From: Casuarina equisetifolia
Taxonomy: Eukaryota > Streptophyta > Magnoliopsida > Fagales > Casuarinaceae
Assembly: GCA_028551475.1 (NCBI GenBank)
Contig: CM052356.1
Span: 27,183,884 to 27,247,883 of the forward strand
DNA length: 64,000 nucleotides
Direction: 5' to 3'
The notes under the pieces were generated by a model. The model was given only the letters and a program-made list of their open reading frames with translations. It was not told the DNA's origin and did not search any database. Below, piece after piece: positions 22,610-34,397 of the stretch. Numbering within the stretch: position 1 is the stretch's first letter; each line of letters begins with the position of its first letter. The position numbers and the translations under genes were made by a program.

Positions 22610-23400
22610 GTCGGCTAAAGGACACGGGGCTCAGGCCTCACACAGGTCTGCGCAAACGAAGCCTCAATTTGAAGGTATGGTTCCCTGGCATTCAGGGTAT
22701 ACGTCTGTTACCCACCTCGTGTTTTTGAATCCCGCTTTCTTTCCTTTGGGAGAGCATTAAGAACATTTTATCCCTTATTTATGGTTTTTGTCGATGGCTC
22801 TGTGTTGCAGAATCTCGGCTGACTCGTACAAGACTGTTTTTGACCTCCTCATACCAAAAACCGTCTCCACGGGTCGCTTTGACGTGCGTGTATTGGGGGT
22901 ATACTGCACATATAGTCGTAGATACTATGTTCGTGCATCATTTTTAGCATCTTGTGTCCACAACTACTCTACTTTCTCTTAAATTTATCCTTTGATGTGA
23001 AGTTGTATCAACAAATCTAGGTAATATGCGTTACACTATGGTGCCTATTATCTCCCCTTCATCTTTTAGCTATTCTAGGCTAAAAAAAAAAAAGAATAAA
23101 TAAATAAATAACATAGTTTGAGGGTTCATTGTTATCATCCATCCCCAGATAGCAGCGAATGGTGCTCAACGTGGGCCAATGAATGGGGGTCCATATGACG
23201 CTGAACAAGAAGGCTCTTTCGATCATTTTAGCAAAAAAAGTGAACCGTGGTTTGACTTCATGGCCGATACTGGTGATGGTGGAAATTCAACTTACACAGT
23301 AGCAAAGTTACTTGCTCAACCTTTCATTTCTTTCCCTGATCCATGAGACAATGATTAAGAGAAAACCTTATATTGTGGAGAGTTGCTAATCATTGGAGGG
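22610..23400 (+). pseudogene. Fragment of a plant calcineurin-like metallophosphoesterase membrane-protein gene
   Basis: Three exon-like segments keep reading frame and splice sites. They are 22610-22696 (ends EGMVPWHSG), 22811-22889 (ISADSYKTVFDLLIPKTVSTGRFDVR) and 23149-23346 (includes SEPWFDFMADTGDGGNSTYTVAKLLAQP, then TGA). This order and the WFDFMADTGDGG motif match a conserved plant family of large membrane-anchored calcineurin-like phosphoesterases, where the segment lies just before the catalytic GGDLAYP-type motif. After the premature TGA, 23380-23400 still resembles the next codons (GELLIIGGD) in a shifted frame. The rest of the gene, both the membrane helices before and the metal-binding domain after, is absent. 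Retained introns show that it came by DNA duplication and not by an mRNA copy. Confidence 0.8.
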
Positions 23401-23559
23401 GACATTGGGTAAGTTGATAATTCTTATTTTATGATTCCTGATATGAATATCCCATACCTAGTTGGTTCCTAACTTGGAGACTTCATCCTCCTTATAAAGA
23501 GGATGAATTCTAAGGTGATTATTCTAATTTTGTTCATGATATAATAGTTTTAAATGGTT

Positions 23560-24720
23560 AAAAACTATTAGATTTTATAGAGAATGACAAATATCATACT
23601 TGAACCCTAAGCATTAAGTGGAGGAATACATCTCATTATAAAATTATATCTTAAGTTTTGATATTTCCTATGTGGAAGTTAACATGACCTCTCACCTTGA
23701 GTATGGAGTAATACTTCCAACAAGGATCTTTGTTTAATAGACTCCCTCCCACAATAATCCAACCAAACCATCTTGTACAATGCTACTTTTGTGTGGATCA
23801 CGGGCTTACCCATATTCATAAAGGTGCTAAAAGAAAACCTAAGCTTTGATATTATGTTAAATTTTATAGAAAATGACTCATATTCAATTTAAAATCATAA
23901 AGTATTAAGTAGAGGAACTCATTTCTTTATAAATTATTTTTTAGGTTTTTATACTTTTGATATAGGACTTAACATGTACCTTTACTTGAAGCATGGGGCA
24001 ACACTTCCCATAGGATCTTTTTCCATGAGCAAAATGATGGAATATTAAATCTAGATTCCTAATAAAATTCTTAGCAATGTGGAACAATTTTATATGATTT
24101 ATTTAACATGCTTTATCATTGCAATGGTCCAACCCAAACCATCTTGTGTGATAAACCTTTTAGCATGGATTTTAAGGTTACCAAGATCCAAAGAAATGTT
24201 AGGGGAGAATTTAGACACTAGTACCATACTAGATTTTATAGAGAAATAATCATATCCAACTTAAAACTCTAAAGCATTAAGTAGAAAAATTCATTTCTTT
24301 ATAAATTATTTTCTAAGATTTTTTGTCTCCCATGTAGGACTTAATATGCCCCTTCATCCCATGTGTAGGGTAACACTTCCCACATGGATCTTTGTCCAAA
24401 AGTAAAAGGGTGGAAGATTGAATCTAAATTTCCAATGAACTCTTTAGTAGGTGAAACAACTCATATTATTTATTTAACATGCCCCTCATTGTAATGGTTT
24501 GACCCATACCATTTCACATGACTCTATTTTCTTTATGGATTTTGGGTTTACTCATATTTATAAAGATGTTAAGTGAGAACCTAACCTCTATTACCATGTT
24601 AGATTTTATAAAGAATAATTTATATCCAATTTAAGGCCTTAAAACATTAAGTGAAGGAATTCATCTTTTTATAAATTACTATTTAAGTTTTTATATTTTT
24701 TTGTATATGACTTAACAAAA
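23560..24720 (+). repeat. Degenerate tandem array, unit about 285-375 bp, four copies
   Basis: Units start with a (T/A)TAGATTTTATAGAGAA-type word at about 23570, 23853, 24229 and 24599. Each is followed in order by an AAAGCATTAAGTAGA-type word, CATTTCTTTATAAATTA, a GTAGGACTTAACATG-type word, and AACACTTCCCA(C/T)A(T/G)GGATCTTT. The copies are strongly diverged. No open frame of note. Confidence 0.8.
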
Positions 24721-25059
24721 CCTTACCATATTATATTATCATCTACAAATATCAAAGATACAACCTTAAGTATTATTTCTATGCATGTTTCCTTTATGCA
24801 TTACCTAATTAAGGTTGTTGTTCTATATTACTTTAGTTTTGGTAGAAGTAAGTGAAAGTTTTCATTCTTTAAAATTCTCGTTGTATGGTATTATTTTTAG
24901 CTAGGTTGTTAGGTTAGAAGGCTATCAATTGAATTCAGGTATCCTTAACTAGCTCTTTATCAATAGCAAGTTTGTCTAGGGTAGTTAACCATGTGGAAAA
25001 GGGTCACTAGCTTGTGAATATGTTTCAATTAGGCTGATCATAATTCCAACTATTTAAAA

Positions 25060-25573
25060 TTGAATCCTATAAATAAGGTGTGGTCTTATTTTGTTGATGA
25101 CTTTTTTTTTTTTTGCCCATGGGATTGTTAATTCAATGTTTTGTCTCATTGATGCTTTAGAGGACTTTGCAACACTTATAGGTTTATATTTTAATCTTAG
25201 TAAATGTTATATATTTTTTTCAAGGCTCACTAAGCAAGAAAAGTTTTTGATATTAAACCACACTCCATTCTTCGAAGGAACTCTTTCTATTCGGTATCTT
25301 AATGTTTTCTTTCTTACAAAAAGGCTTACTTACATTGATCGTAAGACTTTGACAAATAAAATCATGAAAAGAATTGATGGATAAGGAATGAGACATCTAA
25401 GCTATTCTAGAAGGTTACAATTGATAAAATCAATTCTTATTTCTATATGTACTTTTTGGATACAAATGTTCTTTATCCTGAAAAAAATTATTTATGGGAT
25501 TAAAAGGAAGATTAAACACTTTCTATGGGTAGTTAATTTGAAAGACCATAAAATTCATAAGGTCATTTGGTAG
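25060..25573 (+). pseudogene. Non-LTR (LINE) reverse-transcriptase remnant
   Basis: The frame carries an FVDD-like catalytic box next to a long T run (25095-25115). It then reads LEDFATLIGLYFNLSKCYIFFS, RYLNVFFLTKRLTYIDRKTL, NKIMKRIDG, and, after a stop at 25382, MRHLSYSRRLQLIKSILIS, FWIQMFF and IKHFLWV. This is the standard order of the C-terminal half of plant LINE reverse transcriptases: thumb, then the SYAGRLQLI-type block. The frame is broken once and both ends are missing. Confidence 0.8.
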
Positions 25574-25579
25574 GTTGTT

Positions 25580-26573
25580 TGTTCAACATCAAAATATTTT
25601 GATCATAACTACTATATATGAATTTTGAGGGTTTACATATGCAAGAATGATATATCTATGGGATGGTGCAACTTCTTAATTTATTTATTATCCTATATTT
25701 GGGTATAACAAACATATTCTATTCATTAATTCACTCTATCTTTATATGAATTGAAATAAATATATTGCATTAAGATTTATGAACATTCTCCATTTATAAT
25801 AAACATTTTAATCATCCTATTACTAAAAACCATACAAACAATATGGTATATGCCTATTATAATTACATATTACAAGAAACAATTGCATTTTATATCCTTT
25901 TAGTCTCAAATATGCAAATTAAATCATTTAAGTGATAATTAATCACCTAAAAGTATTAAACACAATAATAAATAACTCACACAAACATAATATCTTACAA
26001 TACATAATAACTTTGAAATTCATACCATCATAATTAGATTACATCATAACTCTAACACAATAAAATTCAAATATAATGTAATAAAAAACCAAAAATAATG
26101 ATAGAAATTAAACAAAGTATCTTAAATAAAAAATATGAAAGTTGTTATTACACTGTCTTCTCTTCAAAAATTATTTGTAAAAGTTCTACAAATTAAAGCA
26201 AATCAATAATTGTATAAAGTTGAGGTAAGTTGTCACACCTTTCCTCTTTTTTTCTTTCTTGGTTTTCTTTTCTCTCTCTTGGTCTTGGTGGCACTCCTTT
26301 CTCTCTCTCTCTCTCTCTCTCTCTTTTATACTCTTGTGCCCCTCTTGTTCATCTTTTTTTTTTTTTTTCAATAGCTTCTCTTTCTTTTTTCCTTTCCTAT
26401 GGCTTTGTCTTTTGTTTTATGTGCTTGCAGTTTTTTTTCCATGTTCTTTTAAGCTTTCCTACATGAACAATAAAAATTTAAATAAATATAAGAGAGTTAA
26501 AATGTTGTCTCACAAACATGCATTATTTGTTCCCTAAAATAATTAAAATAACTCTATAAAAATAGAGTTATCA
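25580..26573 (-). mobile_element. Old inverted copy of the solo-LTR family
   Basis: Read on the minus strand, the segment starts TGATAACTCTAT at 26573 and follows the same order of words as solo LTRs 1 and 2: GATGGTATGAATTTCAAAG, TAGGTGATTAATTATCACTT, TTTGAGACTAAAAGG, GCATATACCATATTGTTTG, GATAATAAATAAATTAAGAAGTT. It is heavily diverged. The last 220 or so bases of the family are missing or unrecognisable near 25580. No target duplication was found, so age or truncation hides the borders. A (CT)n run occurs at about 26298-26323. Confidence 0.8.
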
Positions 26574-27437
26574 GTTACTATAGAATCTTATCAATTATCC
26601 AAGTTCATCCTTATAGAGTAAATAGATTCATAATACTAAATGCAAAAAAAGTTAAGTTATGTATCTTAACATCAAATGAAATATGGTATGGAATTGGAGA
26701 GGTCTTTTGAAGCTACGATAAATTCTCACTTTTACATTTTTCAAACCTTTTTATTGTTGTAAAAAAACCTAAAAGGAATTACACAAAATAAATATTGAGG
26801 CTAAATGGTATGATTTGATATGATTAGGCGGAATCAATAAACATAACTTCATTGAATGGCTCATATGTAGGGGGACAAACTTTCTACAGTAGAAGTGATT
26901 TCTAGATGAATCCCTCAATTAACTTGTATTGTAATTTTTATGATTTTTAATTTATAAGCAAGTCACACTTTTTTTTTTCGTATTTGGATTAGGCAAATTT
27001 AGTGAAGTATTTTTACACAACAAAGCATTTATAAGAACATTAACGGTTGAAACTTTGAATTGTAGTGGATGATTAAAGCAATTAAGGGAGGATTTGACTA
27101 TGAAGTTTCTTAAACTTTCTTTCTTAACATGTATCTTCTTGTATATTGTACGAATGAAATCATAAAAATTTTCAAAATAAGGCTATTAAAATAAAAATTT
27201 TATTAGTTAAAATCAATAAAGTAATATATGGGGGAATATATTTATTTATGGATATTAAACTTTCTCATACGAATGTTTTGTTCTATTATAGTTGAAGGAT
27301 TCCAAACTCAGTTTTCTCTTAAATAAATTATAATACTAAGGTATGTCCCTAAGTTTTGTACTCTATTATTATTCAATGAATAAACTCATTTATTTATTAA
27401 GAAAAAAGGTATGGTCTTATTTATTTATTTTTGTCAC
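26574..27437. other. AT-rich intergenic, no gene seen
   Basis: No frame or repeat border recognised between the old LTR copy and the duplicated SSL-flank block. Confidence 0.5.
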
Positions 27438-27450
27438 AACTGAAATTTGA

Positions 27451-28887
27451 TGATAACTCTATTTTTATAGAGTTATTTTGACTATTTTAGGATATAAATA
27501 ATACAAGTTTTATAAGATAATATTTAAGCTTTGATATATTTATGTAAACTGGTGTTATTTATGCAGCAAACCCCAAAAGAGCAAAAGAAATAAAGGAAGA
27601 GAAAGTTACAAAAAGGCACGTGAAGAAGACAAGGAAAGAAAAAGAAGTCAAAAGAAGAAAAGAGGAGGCAACGTGTAAAGCAGCAAAAGAGGAGGAAAAG
27701 GACAAGAAAGGACAAGAAAGAAAATAAAGGAAAAGGGGCAAAAAAGTGAATTATTAAGGGAGAATCTTAGGGCACGCATCCCAAGATAGAATAAAAAGGC
27801 AAAGGAACGTGAATTAAAAGGAGAGGAGAAGGCGCCGCACAAGAGTAGAGGAGAATAGGAGAGAGAAGAGAGAGAAGAGAGAGAAAAGAAAAAGAAGCCG
27901 TGTGTTGCCGCCGAAATCAACCAAGGAAGAGAGAAAAAGTGAGAGAAGAAAGAGAAAACCAAGAAAGAAAAAGAGAAATAGAGGCGCGAAAGCTTCCCTC
28001 TACTTCTTATCATTATTGAATTGTAAGAATTCTGTGAGGAATTCTTAAAGAGAAGACAGTGTGGTGACAACTTTCCTGTTTTTCTATTTAAGATGTTTTG
28101 CTTAATTTCTACTATTGCTTTGGTTTGTTATTTCATTATGTTCTAAATTTCTTTTGTTAGAGCGAAGATGTAGCCTAACTATGATGATGTGAATTTCATA
28201 AGTTTTTATGTTTTGCAAGATATTTTATTTATGTGAGTTATATATTATTTATTCTTAATGCTTTTAAGTGATTGGCCACCACTTGAATGATACGATATGC
28301 ATGTTAGAGACTGAAAGGTAATAATATGCAATTGCTTCTTATAATATATAACCATGAATTAAATGTGGATAGACATATACCATGTTATTTGTGTGGCTTT
28401 TGGTGATAAGATGATCGAAAGATTTATTGTAAACCAGGAATATTCACAAATCCTAATGCATTTGGTTTGTTTCAATTCACATATAGAGATATAATGAATT
28501 AATGAACTAAATAGGTTTGCTATACCTAGACATAGGATAGTAAATAAATTAGGAAATTTCGCCATCACATAGATAATATCATTCTTACAGGCATAAACTA
28601 TGGAAATTTATATCTAGTAGTTATGGTGAAATCGGAAGCTCTAACATGTGTCTCATCTTGATTTTTCCTACTTGGATTCAATTTTAATTAGTTTTGAGTT
28701 TTTGTTTTAGAAATTTTAAATTTTAATTCATCTTCAACAATATTTTGATTTGCTAGATAAATTTTAGGATTAATTCATCATTAGTACTTAATTAGTTTAG
28801 TAATCACCAATCTCTGTGGGACGATATCTTTCTTATCATTATATTACTTGTTCGACATGTTCACTTGCATATAAATTTCACCGAACA
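27451..28887 (+). mobile_element. Solo LTR 2 (same family as 7995-9267)
   Basis: 1437 bp, starts TGATAACT, ends CCGAACA, flanked by a perfect TTTGA duplication at 27446-27450 and 28888-28892. The last 750 bases are close to solo LTR 1. The middle (27560-28000) is purine-rich and differs, which accounts for the extra length. The flanking sequence reads through to the duplicate at 45222, confirming insertion into an existing block. Confidence 0.94.
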
Positions 28888-30885
28888 TTTGACTTCAAGG
28901 AAATAGGGAGGGATTGAAGCAAAAAACATGAAGTTATCCCTTGAAATTCTTATTTCTTTTTATTTCTAGCCTTTTGTTTGAGCTTTAACAATTTTTTTTT
29001 CTAATGTATAAATTTGTCACGAACGATAAAAAAAAAACTCGAAATACCTATTTCGCATTTTACACACATTCTTTTTGTTTTTTTTTTTTTCAATCTATGT
29101 TTAGTAGGGATATTGGTGTCATCAAGCAGGTACGTCAGTGCTGCTAGTCGCTTCTTGCCACGCTTATTATAACATTAAGATTCTACCTATTGAAATTTTG
29201 GTCATTATGCTTTTTAGAATGTTTTTTCCTAAATGAGCTTTTCTATTAAAAATTGGGTTCTAGGGCTCTTTGAGGGACAGAGATTTACATAAACTTCATT
29301 AACATTTTTACAAGTTTTTATAAACCTCTTCAAATATTTTCTTGTTCTTTATTTCTTCTCAACTTAATTTTTCAAATCAGACAGCTAATTCAAGGAATAA
29401 AAGAATTGTGGTAACATAACAAATCTATCAGTGTCTCTATGAGATAATTGAAAAAGGAAAAGATCAAATTATTTATCTCATTTAATTAGTTAATTCTATT
29501 AGCATAAAATCCAATGCGACTTTTATATTCAGTGGAGAAAGTACTTTCTTGGCCAAGAAAGATTATGACTTCTTCATCCTTTAATCGGTGGAATATAAGG
29601 GTTGAATATCCTTTCTCTTTCATTAGTCATGACTTTTATTTATGAGATTAATTTAGCTATTCATAGGAGAGGAGTTATGAGGTCTGATGGCTAATGATGC
29701 CATCAACTTTGCATCACACAATCCCATGTCTCTTAAGTTTAACAAGTATTACAATCATCTAAACAAATAACAAGAGCAACTATTGGAATGCTCTAGTTAT
29801 GAAACTTGTTGTCACAAAAGAAAAAACCGAGTTTGTTGAAGTCATTAATATCATTTAAATTTTTCCAGTTAATCTGGATATCTTGAAGTTGTTGTTGTAC
29901 CATAAAAAAAAAATTTGGTGGGTGAGGTGCGGCCTTGCTTCTTCCCTCTTGTTCCTATTATTCTTACCCTCATTTTGATTATAGATGTATGTGTTGAAAT
30001 AAATATATGCATTTTTGATTGACTTGACTGACTTGAACATATTTTGAGGTAAGTAAATACTTTTCAATTAAGCCATCAAGCAAAGCTTGATGGAGATTGT
30101 GGGTTATATGTATACAATATTATTAATATACTAGCTTTGATAAAATTGTACTTATATTGTGTGGATGTACTTTCTTCTTTTATAAGCTAAGTTTTAAGGA
30201 GGAATGTGGCTCTCCAACATGATGTTAAAACTTAACTTTCATGTTAGGCATCCCAAACTTGTGGATCATATCATCACGGGATGTGTTTCCTTGTACTTGT
30301 ACTTGAGGTAGAGGGCACGTTGAAATCTGAATGTGTTTCATAATGCTAATATACTTACATGTTGAACTAGACCTTTTAACATAACCCCGCAAGAGTTCTA
30401 CCTCGTGCAAATGTTCATCTGGGATATAACCTCAAGGTACCGACGGACCATTGCATTATTCGAATGGTTTTTTTCTCCGAAAAAACTGTGGCCGCCATCC
30501 AAACGAAAAAAAAAAAAAGAGAGGGAGAGAGAGACTTATACATCACTTGTTTGTTGTCACTAAGCATGTGCAAGTGAACTTTCTTGCACTTTCATCCAAC
30601 TTTTCCACAAAATAGGGCTTACTTTAGGGAAGCTCTTTGTTTCTTGAAGGCCTTTGACTTGCAGTATAGGGCTGCCAAAACTTCCTGCCAAGCCCATACT
30701 CCCACGACGGCCATAACAGGTGATCGTTCTCTCTCCCAAAAATAGTATACACAAATCAACCAAACCCGCCACTTGCTTTCGAATAATTACAAAGGCCTTA
30801 TCGGGAAACTGATATCTAACCGGATACCCCATTCTATCCACATTTACATTCCACTTCAACTTTGGGACGTCATGAATTGCATGCC

Positions 30886-30893
30886 TATAAATA
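30886..30893 (+). promoter_or_regulatory. TATA box in the copied SSL promoter
   Basis: TATAAATA, equivalent to TATATA at 47208-47213 upstream of the SSL gene. Here it lies 54 bp before the fusion to PheRS-beta exon sequence. Confidence 0.55.
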
Positions 30894-30939
30894 CCAGTTG
30901 GGTTGAAATCGTTCCTTATTCAAACAATGGGTATAATCT

Positions 30940-32320
30940 CAAGCTAGCATCATTTACAAAGGGAAGCAAGTAGGAATTTTAGGAATTGTGCATCCTGAGG
31001 TAATTAATATTCCTCATGTGCTTGTTTTGAATGGGTTATTTTAGTTTCTATTTTTGTCCTCTCAACTTTATTTATACAGCTAGTTTTTGGACACATATTT
31101 CAAGAGTTGTGGATGTGCTCTTTATTTGTTTAAATTCTGAAACTGTATTTATGTTTCCTGGTAAGTGTTTGCATTTGTTCTTTCAGTGGATCGATTCTCA
31201 CCTGAATTTGTTGAAATATGATTGCTATGTGATGCATACTTTTTGGGCAATATGTTTTCAATCTAGGCATGAAGGTAAACTCATCTGTTTTGTCTCCGTC
31301 AGCCAAAGGTCTGCATAATCAGTTGTGACTTGTGCTCGAGAGAAAGTTTAGATCAAATCTACTTAATATCAATTGACTTGAAGAGGTTTCAAATCAGTTT
31401 TATTCAGTTGCATATCTGATGGACTCTAGGGTTTGAAGTTTTCTCCTAGTTCAACTTTCAGGCAAGAAAGATCTAAGTGAACAATCATGCGGATAGTTAT
31501 TGAAGAGCTCTAAAGGGTCTGTGCAATGAGACAAATAACTTACGAGGAAGTTGAATTGGGATGAAGAGTGTGGGATCAGACGGTGAGTGTAAGGTGGACT
31601 GCCAGGCTGTGGCCCCCACCTCCCCAAATTAAAAAAGGGGAAGAGAAAAAGAGAGTTTGGGGGGGGGGGGGGGGGGAGGATTCAGTGCAGTGTGGCCTTT
31701 TTAAATTAAATTCCTACCAACATCCTGGGCTCACGGATACTGATACATTAACAAAAGCAAAGACCGAATAGATCTTTTATAGGAGTTAAAGCTGTGAGAG
31801 CGTATCAACTGGTTGTGATGTAAGAGAATACGAAGAATATGGAATGGAGGTTTGAATGTTATAGGGGAATTTCGGAGTTGTGAATTAGATTTGTGGTGCT
31901 TGCATTAATTTATAAATTGACAATGTATAAATTTATTAATTGTCATTTTGCTCCACTGAACTAATTGATTTGTGATGTGAACTAACCAAAACCAATAATT
32001 CAGTTTAGTTGGTATTTATTGAGTTCAATCAGCATACTGATCACCCCTAGTCTCCTTGTCCCATTTCCTTTAAATTTGTGGGGGGAATTCTTAATATTCA
32101 TTTCTTTGTAGAAAGTATTGCTTCTTTCTGCACTTGATCAGGATGTTATGTTATACCACTTGAATTAAAGATTAATGCACATGTATCAAGTCATGTTTAG
32201 GGACGTTTAAACTGTCACTCAACTTAACAAGAATATGTTGTGTTGCTTCAGGTCTTGAGCAAATTTGACATTCCTGATCCTTGCTCCTATTTTGAGCTCA
32301 ACGTTCAGTGCTTTTTGTAG
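30940..32320 (+). pseudogene. PheRS-beta 3'-end duplicate
   Basis: It carries the tail of the second-last exon (30940-30999) and the full last exon (32252-32320, ends TAG), with intact splice signals and the intervening intron. Two amino-acid changes from copy A are visible (Ser to Leu in GISG, Ser to Asn in ELSV). Everything upstream is missing and replaced by the copied SSL promoter. It cannot make PheRS-beta, though a short chimeric transcript is possible. Confidence 0.9.
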
Positions 32321-33571
32321 GATTTTGTTCATAACATCAGATGTAAGTTTCTTCTACCATTTTGTCTGCTTTGTGTTCTTTAAAGTGAGTTCCAGGATGG
32401 CCACACTATAAATTTAAGTAGCTATCATTTAGATTCTACTTATTTAGTGATTTGATCCTTTGCATTGCTTCATTTGTGTTGCTAAATAAGTACAGGCACA
32501 TCGACCTTGCTTCCAACACAGTTTACTTAGCGGGACTAACTGCTAGAGAGGACAATATGGTCGGCTTCCATAAGCTATGCTCGTGTTCTTGAGTTTGGAT
32601 CCATGGTAGTTCCGGGAAATAATATGATTTCAATTACCCATTGTTGGGTCTAAAGTTATTATAAATTGGCATATCAAAGGGGTGGCTCTTTTTTGGGTAT
32701 TTGATTTTGTATTTTTGTTTAAATTTCTCCGAACTTATTGACTGCTGGGAGAGGCTTTGTCTCCCATATGTGTAGGGTGAACTTTGGTTTTCCAGAATCC
32801 AATTAAAGGGAATGACTCCTGTTGTGGCTTTAGGATTACTAAAAATGTTTTGAAGAGGAAAATTAATGGTAGGAGTTTCTTCTTGATTTGGCTGTTGCGA
32901 ATGCCCTTAAGCTTATGAATTGCATCTCGTGGCCAGGAGCATGAGTACAGATGTAGATCCTTGTGTTTATTGCTGGAAAGAAACCAAAGTAAAGGCTACA
33001 AGTCAACAGTTCATTGATGCCCATCCCTAATTAACAATTGTGCCGAGGTGACACTTAAGGTGACAGTGCTTCAGGAAATAGTCAAAAATAATAATAGTAT
33101 GCATTGCTTGAATGCAAGAGATTAGGAAAAACAGTGATGTCGAAGAAAGAAGTATATTTCCTTTTGTTGATCAAAACCTGGAGTATTAATTAATGAGACT
33201 AGCCAATACCTCCACCTTCAGAAACTCGATGTTGAAGGGAAAAGCTTGGAACTCCACACCTCCATGTGGAAGGGATATATTGTTATGACTCAGTGGGCAT
33301 GTGACTTGGCAAGGACGTAGCGTGACATCAGTCAAGGAAACGCATCGTTTAGAGGAAGCAATGTAGATAGCTCGTGACCAACAAAAGAAACCGAAAAATT
33401 AGCCTCTCTTAGGGTTACCCTTTTTCCCTTAAGGAAGCCATTGTTGTTTAACTTAGTGCGGTATAACGTGATCTTAGAACTGTGAGTTGGTTGTATTAAG
33501 AAAAATATGCCTATAATGCAATTTTGTATGAACTGAGTCCCATTGCTAAATTTGGCTTAAGGCATTATAGT
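30940..33571 (+). repeat. Segmental duplication 1, copy B
   Basis: Collinear with 1614-4289. Small changes include a run of about 17 G at 31661-31677 (copy A has a broken G run near 2330-2347) and an 18-20-base deletion near 33470. Apart from the PheRS-beta exons no gene is seen. Confidence 0.9.
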
Positions 33572-33982
33572 ACGATATGCAGCCATGCACTTGGACGATG
33601 ATGCCACCAAATGGATTAGATAGTATTGGAATGAGACAGAGCCAGTGAATTAGGCACAATTCCATATTGATATCTATAATAGGTTTGCCATGGACGATTG
33701 AAAGGGAGTGATGAAGAAATTTTACCAGTTAAGACAAACTTCCACAATGACAAATTATATTAAGAGTTCTAAGAAGCTGTGCTGAATGGTGAGTTTCAGG
33801 AACATCGGATTTACGAAATTTTCACTTTTTTGAAGTGTTTAATGGTTGGATGAAGAGAGGAAGTACGTGAGGAATACATGGGAACTTCGTAGATGAAGTA
33901 TGGAAGGGCTAATAGCCAGTGGAGAAGGGACAAGAAAACACTTTCAAGCAGTAGTACCTCCGCCCAGGGGGCAATGGGATGG
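33572..33982 (+). pseudogene. Degenerate retrotransposon gag-like fragment
   Basis: In one frame with many stops the sequence reads MHLDDDATKWIR, AQFHIDIYNRFAMDD, GVMKKFYQLRQT, RKYVRNTWELRR, SGEGTRKHFQAVVPPPRG. This resembles a plant Ty3/gypsy-type gag (a 'DDA..W' capsid start, a central 'RF', a downstream 'L.QT.T' block). It directly abuts the LTR-like end shared with copy A near 4289, as if the leader and gag start had been deleted. Copia 2 interrupts it at 33978-33982. Confidence 0.45.
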
Positions 33983-34171
33983 TGTTAAGGAATGTCGTAT
34001 ATTGCCCTAGCATAATATTAGGCCAATTGATATCATGTAGATATTTCCTTAATTATTATTTTCCTTGTATAGTTTCACTCTAGGTCTATATAAAGACCAT
34101 TTGTTGTAAATTGTATTTAGTGCAGTATCAACAGAAAGAGAGTTTCCCACACTCGGTATCACTTTGTTACA
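33983..34171 (+). repeat. 5' LTR of copia 2
   Basis: 189 bp, TGTTAAGG...TTGTTACA. It contains a TATATAAAG box near 34088-34096, the likely retrotransposon promoter. Confidence 0.95.
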
Positions 34172-34184
34172 TGGTATCCGAGAC
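34172..34184 (+). promoter_or_regulatory. Primer-binding site of copia 2
   Basis: TGGTATCCGAGAC follows the 5' LTR directly and matches the initiator-Met-tRNA complement with few changes. Confidence 0.88.
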
Positions 34185-34397
34185 CAGCACGGTCTAATAC
34201 GCTTATGCCTTTTTTTTTCATTTTTTTCTCCGAGTTTGTTAGGACGTCTCTCTACTGCATTTTTTTTTCTTTCAAACCCTAGCTATCATCTTTTCCAATT
34301 TCTGAAATTACCCTCGCCCCCTTTCTGAATTACAAGCTTACCACTCGAACCCTAGCCGCCGTCCCTTCTATCCCAACCACCAATCTCTGCCGTCCTC

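Larger units (their letters stand above)
27438..30941 (+). repeat. Segmental duplication 2, copy A (copy of the SSL gene 5' flank)
   Basis: With solo LTR 2 (27451-28887) removed, 27438-30941 is collinear with about 45222-47261, ending exactly where the SSL first exon would begin. Similarity is clearly lower than in duplication 1, with frequent substitutions and small indels. It includes a TATAAATA box (30886-30893). At 30940 it is joined to the PheRS-beta duplicate. No SSL coding sequence is present in this copy. Confidence 0.88.

Noticed and set aside
25580-28887. The old LTR copy and solo LTR 2 as the two LTRs of one element
   Set aside because: They are in opposite orientation, very unequal in divergence, and solo LTR 2 has its own perfect TTTGA duplication. 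They are two independent insertions.
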